Of a stretch of DNA of 7,964 bases, positions 1 to 5,385 are shown one piece after another. The notes under the pieces were generated by a model that saw nothing but the letters and a program-made list of their open reading frames with translations, made no database searches and was not told the DNA's origin. The stretch's first letter is position 1. Each line of letters starts with the position of its first letter. Both the position numbers and the translations under genes were made by a program. The stretch is from Acidobacteriota bacterium (GTDB lineage Bacteria > Acidobacteriota > Terriglobia > Terriglobales > Acidobacteriaceae): contig JAJXXG010000663.1 in the NCBI GenBank assembly GCA_021781255.1, positions 1 to 7,964 on the forward strand. The letters are read 5' to 3'.

Positions 1-153
1 CGGAGTATTTCCGTAAGACCAAGTCTCGCCAATTTGCCGGGATATCTCCATAGACATCCATCCAATTCTTATAGGCACCAATCCCTATTGATCCGCGTGC
101 CCTTTTGGGCGAAGGGCGAAGCCTGGATCCGATACAATGCCGCCCCTTGCCTT
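1..153. promoter_or_regulatory. Flank upstream of tRNA-Leu with probable -10 box
   Basis: I see no convincing gene here. TACAAT at 133-138 differs from the sigma-70 -10 consensus at one position and lies 15 bases before the tRNA 5' end, where a tRNA promoter is expected. I see no good -35 at standard spacing. A short GCCC-TTTT-GGGC hairpin lies at 99-110. The stretch is presumably the core-chromosome side of the island boundary. Confidence 0.4.
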
Positions 154-240
154 GCCCGGGTGGCGAAATCGGTAGACGCAAGGGACTTAAAATCCCTCGG
201 GGGCAACCCCATGCCGGTTCGAGTCCGGCCCCGGGCACCA
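154..240 (+). tRNA. tRNA-Leu (anticodon UAA)
   Basis: The sequence folds as a full tRNA. The 7-bp acceptor stem pairs GCCCGGG (154-160) with CCCGGGC (230-236), followed by discriminator A237 and an encoded CCA (238-240). The anticodon arm is AGGGA (181-185) and TCCCT (193-197) around the loop CTTAAAA, giving anticodon TAA at 188-190, which reads the leucine codons UUA and UUG. The T arm carries TTCGAGT. The 87-nt length and long variable arm are those of a class II tRNA such as leucine. The 3' end is intact, as expected when an integrating element restores the gene it enters. The integrase gene begins about 290 bases downstream, so this tRNA is the likely attachment site. Confidence 0.97.
217..240 (+). 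other. Probable attL core in tRNA-Leu 3' end
   Basis: P4-type integrases commonly recombine within the 3' end of a tRNA gene, and one is encoded immediately downstream and pointing away. The core should therefore lie in the T arm and acceptor 3' strand. I find no second perfect copy of this segment in the window, so the right boundary (attR) must lie beyond 7964 if the island is intact. The exact core limits are inferred. Confidence 0.45.
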
Positions 241-241
241 G

Positions 242-258
242 GCGGGTTCAAACCCCGC
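242..258 (+). terminator. T-arm-like hairpin after tRNA, possible terminator
   Basis: GCGGG (242-246) and CCCGC (254-258) pair perfectly around the 7-base loop TTCAAAC, followed by TTTC. The hairpin begins two bases after the tRNA CCA. It could be a weak intrinsic terminator for the tRNA, or a leftover T arm of another tRNA, since stem length, loop length and loop sequence all fit the T-arm pattern. No acceptor strand or CCA follows, so it is not a complete tRNA. Confidence 0.35.
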
Positions 259-399
259 TTTCCCAACCCGTCCCGTTTCATCCCAACATTGCGCTAAAAC
301 CCAGGAAATCGTAGGGTTTCCGAAGCGCAGTCCGTCCACTGCAATCCACCGGCATGATAACACGCATGGCGGCCAGAGTGGGGGTAACTGCGGGTGAGT

Positions 400-514
400 G
401 TGAGTCCCGGTTTTTGTGAGTCCGTGCTCGGGACCGTGGCCGAGACCGGGTTACCCCTGGGGTGAATCCCGAATATCCCGGTGTGAGTCCCAGGCGAGTT
501 CGGGTTGCCCCGGG
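400..514. repeat. Repeated motifs, possible integrase arm sites
   Basis: Within the gene-free stretch 241-532, a 9-bp motif recurs in direct orientation: GTGAGTCCC at 400-408, GTGAGTCCG at 416-424, GTGAATCCC at 462-470 and GTGAGTCCC at 483-491. A second pair is CGGGTTACCCCTGGGG (447-462) and CGGGTTGCCCCGGG (501-514). Short direct repeats between the attachment site and the integrase gene are where tyrosine recombinases of this class usually bind as arm-type sites. They could also serve integrase autoregulation. The function is inferred; the repeats are seen directly. Confidence 0.4.
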
Positions 515-532
515 TTTCGAAGGAGTAGCGCC

Positions 533-1840
533 ATGCTGTCGGATACGAAGATTCGAAGCCTCAAGCCCAGAGAGAAGGCGTACAAGGTCTCGGACGACCG
601 CGGCCTCTATCTGCTGGTGAACCCCAACGGCTCGCGCTGGTGGCGGTACAAGTATTACTTCGGCGGCAAGGAGCGCGGGATTTCCCTCGGGGTCTACCCC
701 GACGTGCCGTTGAAGTACGCCCGGGAGCAGCGCGAGCAAGCCCGGCAGCTCGTCGCGAGAGGCATCGATCCCAGCGTCCAGCGCCGGACGAACAAGATCG
801 CCCTTGAGAACAGCTTCAAGCTGATCGCCGAGGAATGGCTGGCCCTGCAGTCCAAGAAGCTGGCCGAGATCACGATGTGCAAGGCCCGGTGGATCCTGAA
901 CTCGTTCGTCTACCCTCGCCTGGGCTCCCGGCCGATCGCCGAGATCACCGCGCCTGAGCTCCTGACCGTACTGCGGCCGATCGAGGCCCGGGGGATGCAC
1001 GAGACCGCACACCGAGCCTTGCAGCGCTGCAGCCAGATCTTCCGGTACGCCATCGCGACAGGCCGGGCCACCCGCGACATCACGTCGGACCTGCGGGGCG
1101 CCCTGGCGCCGGTGGTGGTCGAGAATCGCGCCGCCATCACGGAGCCACAAAAGATCGGCGCCCTGCTCCGCAGCATCGATGGCTACGTCGGACACTCGAC
1201 GACGGCGATCGCCCTGAAGCTGTCCCCTCTCGTCTTCGTTCGTCCCAGCGAGCTGCGGGCCGCGGAATGGAGCGAGATCGACGTGAACGCGGCCGAGTGG
1301 CGCATCCCGGCCGAGCGCATGAAGATGCGGGAGCGGCACATCGTCCCGCTATCCACGCAGGCAGTCGCCCTGCTCCGGCAACTCCGCAGCATCGCCCGAA
1401 ACAGCCGATACGTCTTCCCGTCCTTGCAAAGCCGAGACCGGCCGATGTCCGCGAACACCGTAAACGCCGCCCTCCGCCGTCTCGGCTATGCCCGCGACGA
1501 AATGACCGCCCACGGCTTCCGCGCCATGGCGTGCACCTGCCTGAATGAGCTGGGCTGGCACCCGGACATCATCGAGCGGCAGCTCGCACACGCGGAGCGG
1601 AACAAGGTCCGGGCGGCGTACAACCGGGCCGAGCGCCTGGCGGATCGGCGGAAGATGATGCAGGCGTGGGGGGATTATCTGGATGGGCTGCGGGCGGGAA
1701 AGCGCCGGACTGTCTCCATCGAAACCCAATCACGTCAGCCGAGCACGCCGTCGCAAGGTCAGGTCACTCGCCAGAAAATCTCTCGAAAAGAAGGAGAAAT
1801 GCAGGATGGAACCGTTCCACAAATGGAGCTATTCTTTTGA
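533..1840 (+). CDS. P4-type tyrosine recombinase / island integrase
   Basis: A 435-residue site-specific recombinase that would excise and integrate the island at the adjacent tRNA-Leu. The N-terminus (about residues 1-85) is the DUF4102-type arm-binding domain typical of P4-like phage and island integrases, with SDDRGLYLLV and GKERGISLGVYPDVPL motifs. A SAM-like core-binding domain follows (about 90-190). The catalytic domain has every expected residue: R237 (VRPSEL), K264 (MKMRERHIVPL), H327 and R330 (HGFR), H353 (LAHAE) and nucleophile Y363 (AAYNRAE). The reading frame is open upstream to 416, but ATG 533 is chosen because AAGGAG (520-525) precedes it by 7 bases and the conserved N-terminus begins there. 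After about residue 388 comes a 45-residue polar tail with no obvious motif. The gene looks intact and its GC is visibly higher than that of the cargo downstream. Confidence 0.95.
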   Translation: MLSDTKIRSLKPREKAYKVSDDRGLYLLVNPNGSRWWRYKYYFGGKERGISLGVYPDVPLKYAREQREQARQLVARGIDPSVQRRTNKIALENSFKLIAEEWLALQSKKLAEITMCKARWILNSFVYPRLGSRPIAEITAPELLTVLRPIEARGMHETAHRALQRCSQIFRYAIATGRATRDITSDLRGALAPVVVENRAAITEPQKIGALLRSIDGYVGHSTTAIALKLSPLVFVRPSELRAAEWSEIDVNAAEWRIPAERMKMRERHIVPLSTQAVALLRQLRSIARNSRYVFPSLQSRDRPMSANTVNAALRRLGYARDEMTAHGFRAMACTCLNELGWHPDIIERQLAHAERNKVRAAYNRAERLADRRKMMQAWGDYLDGLRAGKRRTVSIETQSRQPSTPSQGQVTRQKISRKEGEMQDGTVPQMELFF

Positions 1841-1898
1841 CGAGGCAAACGCACAGGTGCCGCGTTCGAGAACCAACGGAACAGGAGTGAACCCGTGA
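1806..1898 (+). CDS. 30-residue mini-ORF coupling integrase to antitoxin
   Basis: A short ORF that starts at ATG 1806 inside the integrase 3' end and stops at TGA 1896-1898. It has a strong AAGGAG (1791-1796) 9 bases before the start. Its stop overlaps the GTG start (1895-1897) of the next gene in a GTGA arrangement, the same junction seen between the toxin and antitoxin genes at 3807. The peptide begins MEPFHKWSYSF and is polar at the C-terminus; I recognise no family. It may be a translated leader that couples the antitoxin-like gene to upstream translation, or a shortened gene remnant. It is supported by ribosome binding site and junction geometry only. Confidence 0.4.
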   Translation: MEPFHKWSYSFDEANAQVPRSRTNGTGVNP

Positions 1899-2143
1899 AC
1901 GCACAGCTTGACTCGGTGTTGCTCGAGAAGCTGAAGGAGCTTCCTCCTGCACGGCGCGCCCAGGTGTCGGATTTCGTAGATTTCCTCATCGCGAAAGATC
2001 GCGCCGTGACCCTCAAGGCTTTCCTTGCGGTCGCCGACGAAGTCGCAAAGGCCGGGGTATTCGCGCTGAGCCCTGAGGAAATAGAAGCCGAACTCACAAT
2101 CCTGCGCGCAGCTCGGCGCAACCGGCATCCGACAAGCGGCTGA
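1895..2143 (+). CDS. Antitoxin-like protein (DUF2281/VapB-type), toxin lost
   Basis: An 82-residue acidic protein starting at GTG 1895, with AGGAG (1883-1887) 7 bases upstream. The N-terminal half, LLEKLKELPPARRAQVSDF followed by VDFL, is the short helical signature shared by DUF2281-like and other small antitoxins. The C-terminal SPEEIEAELTILRAARR resembles tails of antitoxins that wrap a PIN-domain toxin. Immediately downstream is the N-terminal scrap of a PIN toxin (RLVLDTN), which supports the assignment. With the toxin destroyed this would be an orphan antitoxin, perhaps kept as a trans-acting antidote or simply decaying. Family assignment is from recalled motifs; the exact class is uncertain. 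Confidence 0.65.
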   Translation: MNAQLDSVLLEKLKELPPARRAQVSDFVDFLIAKDRAVTLKAFLAVADEVAKAGVFALSPEEIEAELTILRAARRNRHPTSG

Positions 2144-2144
2144 A

Positions 2145-2195
2145 CATCCACCCCCTCTCGGGCCCGCTTTGCGTCTCGTTCTCGATACGAATGCA
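2145..2195 (+). pseudogene. Truncated PIN-domain (VapC-like) toxin N-terminus
   Basis: Directly after the antitoxin-like gene, codons from TTG 2169 read LRLVLDTN. This is the opening beta strand of PIN-domain ribonucleases, with the first catalytic Asp at GAT 2184-2186. In intact toxins the next residues are hydrophobic (for example VVVSAL). Here similarity ends after the Asn codon at 2190-2192, and the sequence becomes the leader of the next gene. I read this as a toxin gene cut off by a recombination event. The match is only about eight residues, but its position behind an antitoxin-like gene makes chance less likely. Confidence 0.5.
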
Positions 2196-2266
2196 AACGA
2201 ACCCTGCATGCACAGGATCGAATTATCCTTCATCAACACCCATATCGACCCTCCAGGACAGATAAC

Positions 2267-3271
2267 ATGCCATCTCTCATTGCCGAGCACGCTGAAGCTG
2301 GAGCCTGGATCGAAGAACAGCGTCAAGCACTTTCTCAACATCGCGCGTTCGTGCGCATTGAGGGATGCGTTATTTGGACGGACAATCGAGGCCCCGACGG
2401 AGATGAGCCGGTCCCACTCGATCCCCGCTCGATTATCGAGGAAATAAACACCGACGGTTGGCCCCTTCTGATCGGCCATGATCCGGGCAGGCCTTCGGGG
2501 CGGGTCATGGCGGCGCGGCTCTTCACAACTGCCAACGGTCGACGTTTTGCCGCAGCGGTAGCGGGATTCTATGGGGCCGAAGCGCGCATGCGCTTTGCGG
2601 AATTCGGTCTGCCAGAAGCGTTGGACGACACGCCCCCTGCAACGCTTCCCCCGTTACCAAACGATTTCGGCTTCCAAATCGCCACTGATCCGAGGGAAGT
2701 TGCCGCGGAATGGATAGACCAGGTGATGCATGACGCCCCAGTCGAGGTCATTCGACACGACCTTTCGCACAACGCAGCCGAGCCGTTGCAGGAACTCATT
2801 CGGTTTGTCTGGCCCTATATTCTTGTCGTCTGGAATCCCTTCGTTACAACGATTGCAAAAGAGGGCGGCAAAGACGCTTACGCGGCGCTGCACAAGTGGC
2901 TTCGAAAGTTTCTGACACGGCTATCCGAGAAGAAAAATCCGATAGTCGAGCTGCAATCGCACCAGCGCGACTGTCTTGTCTCCTTTCTTTTTAGAGGCAA
3001 GAATATCGAACGCCACTATGCCGCCCACGATGCGCTGTCGACGGCCGGCGTTCAAGCTGCGAGACTTATTGACCATCTGCGGACGCGAGGTGTTAAACCG
3101 AGAACGCTCGTGTATGAATTCGAGCCGGATTTGAAGAAGTGGTACCCGTCCTTCGCTGAATTGAGCGACGGGCGGATAGTCACCGACCTCAACATACTGA
3201 TTGCCTTCGAAAACCTGCCTTGCTGTCTCAGCATAGGCCTCGTCAGGCACGATGATCCGCGTGCACGTTGA
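2267..3271 (+). CDS. Unknown protein with prohead-protease-like N-terminal domain
   Basis: A 334-residue soluble protein; ATG 2267 has AGGA (2255-2258) 8 bases upstream. I do not recognise the whole protein. Residues about 28-103 resemble the N-terminal half of phage prohead proteases (S78/U35, assemblin fold): an opening strand (FVRIEGCVIW), a spacer, then GHDPGRPSGRV (70-80), which fits the conserved HD...P.GRV motif, and another strand. I cannot place a convincing catalytic Ser. The C-terminal half (about 165-334) is a separate domain of mixed character, with conserved-looking stretches WNPFVTTIAKEGGKDAY, SHQRDCLVSFLFRG and HYAAHDALSTAGVQAARLI. No signal peptide or membrane segment is evident. 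It stands alone between the broken PIN gene and the toxin operon. Function is unknown; the fold suggestion is an inference. Confidence 0.75.
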   Translation: MPSLIAEHAEAGAWIEEQRQALSQHRAFVRIEGCVIWTDNRGPDGDEPVPLDPRSIIEEINTDGWPLLIGHDPGRPSGRVMAARLFTTANGRRFAAAVAGFYGAEARMRFAEFGLPEALDDTPPATLPPLPNDFGFQIATDPREVAAEWIDQVMHDAPVEVIRHDLSHNAAEPLQELIRFVWPYILVVWNPFVTTIAKEGGKDAYAALHKWLRKFLTRLSEKKNPIVELQSHQRDCLVSFLFRGKNIERHYAAHDALSTAGVQAARLIDHLRTRGVKPRTLVYEFEPDLKKWYPSFAELSDGRIVTDLNILIAFENLPCCLSIGLVRHDDPRAR

Positions 3272-3407
3272 CATTGGGATGCCTTAGAACAGCTACGGCA
3301 GCCTGAACGCCCCGAAGGCGACAAAGATCCTCGCATCGGAAGTGACCGTGACAACTTCCTCAAGAGATAGAGCATTGTCGACGAGCTTCAGGAATGCAAA
3401 GCGATCC

Positions 3408-3437
3408 TTGACTTATGTACCAGTTTTGGTACATACT
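3408..3437 (+). promoter_or_regulatory. Promoter and palindromic operator of higBA-like operon
   Basis: A perfect 9-bp inverted repeat, TATGTACCA (3414-3422) and TGGTACATA (3427-3435), is separated by GTTT. It sits exactly between a -35-like TTGACT (3408-3413) and a -10-like CATACT (3432-3437, 18-bp spacing). The toxin gene starts 22 bases downstream. In HigBA and related modules the HTH antitoxin represses its own promoter by binding such a palindrome, so this is the expected autoregulatory operator. Confidence 0.8.
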
Positions 3438-3459
3438 TTATGGGAAAGGGAAATGAATT

Positions 3460-3810
3460 TTGGCTGGGCTTGAGAAGAAAGTCCCGGCCGTTTTCTATCG
3501 GACGAAGCAAGGTGCCGAGCCGGTGCGGGACTTCCTTCTCGGGCTACGGCGCGACGACCGCCGGATCATAGGTAACGATATTGCTACCGTCGAGTACGGC
3601 TGGCCGGTGGGAAAACCGACTTGCGCCCCGCTCGGGTTGGGCCTGTGGGAGATTCGCAGCAGCTTGACGACGAAGCGCATAGCCCGGGTGATATTCACGC
3701 TGCACGGTGGGCAGATGGTGTTGCTGCACGGCTTTGTCAAGAAGACCCAAAAGACGCCGCAGGACGCTCTCGATATCGCACGCAAACGAATGAAGGAGGT
3801 AAAGCAGTGA
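3460..3810 (+). CDS. higB: HigB/RelE-type toxin (Gp49-like)
   Basis: A 116-residue basic protein of the HigB/Gp49-like branch of RelE-type toxins, which are ribosome-associated mRNA interferases. Family landmarks in order are VFYRT near the N-terminus, EPVRDFLLGL, GWPVGKP, the strand GLWEIRSSL with the conserved LWE.R, RIARVIFTL, and the terminal VLLHGFVKKTQKTP.DALDIA, the hallmark of this branch. Length matches the family. The start must be TTG 3460 because an in-frame stop lies two codons upstream; AAAGGG (3445-3450) is a usable ribosome binding site. The weak TTG start would keep toxin output low. Toxin-first order is typical of HigBA. The gene follows the palindromic operator and its stop overlaps the antitoxin start (GTGA at 3807-3810). 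Confidence 0.9.
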   Translation: MAGLEKKVPAVFYRTKQGAEPVRDFLLGLRRDDRRIIGNDIATVEYGWPVGKPTCAPLGLGLWEIRSSLTTKRIARVIFTLHGGQMVLLHGFVKKTQKTPQDALDIARKRMKEVKQ

Positions 3811-4106
3811 GCAAGACGCAAAATCCGAAGAACCCACATCTTGGGAGCAGTTTCGACGACTTCCTCAGGACGGAAGGCATTTATGAGGATGTCCAGACAA
3901 CCGCGATCAAGCGCGTCCTGGCATCCCAGCTCGAGCGGGCCATGAAGGCGAAGAAGTTGACGAAAGTCGAAATGGCGAAGCGCATGCGGACCAGCCGCGT
4001 GCAGCTCGACCGCCTGCTCGATCCCGATAACGACAGCGTCACGCTCACTACGCTGCGCCGCGCCGCTGCCGTTGTGGGCCGAGAGGTGCGGCTGGAGCTG
4101 GTGTGA
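3807..4106 (+). CDS. higA: HigA-type HTH antitoxin / autorepressor
   Basis: A 99-residue protein that should neutralise the upstream toxin and repress the operon. GTG 3807 overlaps the toxin stop and has a near-perfect AAGGAGG (3793-3799) 7 bases upstream, so the antitoxin is translated far better than the TTG-started toxin. The N-terminal GSSFDDFLRTEGIYEDVQ is typical of this antitoxin group. The Xre-type helix-turn-helix spans about residues 46-75 (KLTKVEMAKRMRTSRVQLDRLL), followed by DSVTLTTLRRAAAVVGREV and a short LELV end. Its likely operator is the inverted repeat at 3414-3435. The next gene starts one base after its stop, so the downstream genes should share its regulation. No defect seen. 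Confidence 0.9.
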   Translation: MSKTQNPKNPHLGSSFDDFLRTEGIYEDVQTTAIKRVLASQLERAMKAKKLTKVEMAKRMRTSRVQLDRLLDPDNDSVTLTTLRRAAAVVGREVRLELV

Positions 4107-4107
4107 T

Positions 4108-5325
4108 GTGAGTACACGTTTAACAAAATCGGAGCGGTTTGTTGCGTGGTTGTGTCAACGGGCTTTTCTGAGACTCTGGACGCATCCGACCCCCATCGGC
4201 AAGAACGGCAAGGAGCTATCCGATTGCCTGATCGTATGCGGCCCACACATAGTGATCGTCTCGGTCAAAGAGATTGAATACAAGGACACAGGCGACAAGA
4301 CCGGCTGGTTACGATGGCATAAAGCGGCCGTCGAAGAATCCGCAAAGCAGATTTGGGGTGCCGAACGTTGGCTCCATAGATCAAATCGGGTTTTAAGGAG
4401 CGATGGGCGCGAAATAACGCTGCCTCCTGAAAACGAACGCAAGTATCATAGACTCTCAATTTCTCTCGGCGGTCGCGGCGAAGTTCCGATACGCTGGGGC
4501 GACCTTGGGCACGGATTCGTGCACGTCCTTGAAGAACAGAGTGTCATCAAGGCGTTTCAGGAACTCGACACCATTACCGACTTTGTTACCTACCTGGCGG
4601 CGGTAGAGGGACTGTTTGATAAAGGTATAAGAGTGGTTTTTTCGGGAGCCGGCTACGAAGACCTTCTTGCATTATACGTTCGAGCTGGGCCGACGTTTGG
4701 GCTGAAGGGCGACGATGGGCAGGCCCCGGATCGTGTTATTGTGACTGACGGCATCTGGAAGGCACTGGTTGCATCTTCGGAATACATCGAGAGAGACGAA
4801 GACCTTCGGTCGTCTTATGCGTGGGACAGGCTAATTGAATACTTCGTTGACGACTTGCTAACCGATGGGATGTTTGACATGCATAGCAAGCAGGTGACGA
4901 AGGATGAGCTTGCATTGGGAGCGATGGCGCTTCAGCCACGCGCCCATCGCGCCAATCTTGCGGATGCATTCCTGCAATTTCTTGGTCCTGAAGGCTCCCG
5001 GATCGCCTCGCGCGTCGTTGTCGCGGCGAATGAGACGGCGTTTGTATTCGTGAGTGGCGACTCCACAGACCGAGACTACCGGGCCCAGCATCTGGCATTA
5101 CGCTGTTTCGTCGTTCGCGGACGCTCTGGCGCAAGGACCGTGGTGGGCATAGCGACAGACAGACCCGAACAAGGAAAGGTTGGTTACTCGTCGGACATTC
5201 TCTACCTTCACATGCCTATATGGACTGCTGAAGACGCCGAGAAGGTCGACGGAATTCAACGTGATCTTGGCTACTTTAAAGCAGTCAACTGGCTTGGTAT
5301 CGCTGCCACTCAGGTGGAATCGTAA
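4108..5325 (+). CDS. Unknown 405-aa protein with possible nuclease-like N-terminus
   Basis: The third gene of the toxin-antitoxin operon: GTG 4108 lies one base after the antitoxin stop, with GGAG (4094-4097) 10 bases upstream inside the antitoxin gene. I do not recognise a named family. The first 60 residues have a layout reminiscent of PD-(D/E)XK nucleases: a helix with E9 (KSERFVAWLC), then GKELSDCLIVCG with E36 and D39, and a hydrophobic strand ending IVSVKEI with K54. The usual acidic residue two positions before the Lys is Ser52, so catalysis is uncertain. The remaining 340 residues are mixed alpha/beta with no membrane segment; a late segment has an immunity-like or sensor-like look (VVVAANETAFVFVSG) but I cannot assign it. 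The gene is transcribed with higBA and precedes a cysteine hydrolase, which suggests an effector or sensor role in a conflict system. That is inference. Confidence 0.85.
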   Translation: MSTRLTKSERFVAWLCQRAFLRLWTHPTPIGKNGKELSDCLIVCGPHIVIVSVKEIEYKDTGDKTGWLRWHKAAVEESAKQIWGAERWLHRSNRVLRSDGREITLPPENERKYHRLSISLGGRGEVPIRWGDLGHGFVHVLEEQSVIKAFQELDTITDFVTYLAAVEGLFDKGIRVVFSGAGYEDLLALYVRAGPTFGLKGDDGQAPDRVIVTDGIWKALVASSEYIERDEDLRSSYAWDRLIEYFVDDLLTDGMFDMHSKQVTKDELALGAMALQPRAHRANLADAFLQFLGPEGSRIASRVVVAANETAFVFVSGDSTDRDYRAQHLALRCFVVRGRSGARTVVGIATDRPEQGKVGYSSDILYLHMPIWTAEDAEKVDGIQRDLGYFKAVNWLGIAATQVES

Positions 5326-5385
5326 ATGACGCGGGCTGTCTATCTGTTGTCTTGGCATACGTCGGGGGGATGGAACCTTTCGTGA
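5326..5385 (+). CDS. 19-codon leader ORF overlapping hydrolase start
   Basis: ATG 5326 follows the TAA of the previous gene immediately and has AGGTGGA (5312-5318) 7 bases upstream. The frame reads MTRAVYLLSWHTSGGWNLS and ends at TGA 5383-5385, overlapping a GTG (5382-5384) that opens the hydrolase frame. This is the GTGA junction used twice elsewhere in the window. A G6 run (5364-5369) lies inside it. One extra G, or a -1 slip there, would join this ORF in frame to the hydrolase. It is therefore either a coupling leader peptide or the true N-terminus of the hydrolase separated by a frameshift. Confidence 0.4.
   Translation: MTRAVYLLSWHTSGGWNLS

Noticed and set aside
3..53. Open frame EYFRKTKSRQFAGISP ending at TAG 51-53 as the tail of an upstream gene
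   Set aside because: Only 16 codons are visible and no motif is recognisable, so a real partial gene cannot be supported.
242..290. Second tRNA gene behind tRNA-Leu
   Set aside because: Only a T-arm-like hairpin is present, without acceptor, D or anticodon arms.
416..532. Upstream extension of the integrase N-terminus
   Set aside because: It has no ribosome binding site, lies in the repeat region, and the conserved domain starts at ATG 533 with AAGGAG in place.
278..1339. Long minus-strand open frame opposite the integrase
   Set aside because: Composition is the low-information Gly/Arg/Leu/Pro pattern of an antisense shadow in GC-rich DNA, and it covers an intact integrase gene.
2203..2216. 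CCTGCATGCACAGG as a LexA-type SOS box
   Set aside because: The spacing between CTG and CAG is six bases, not the ten of the enterobacterial SOS box; it is only a short palindrome.
1829..2479. 216-codon minus-strand open frame across the antitoxin and PIN remnant
   Set aside because: It overlaps better-supported plus-strand genes and shows no family motif.
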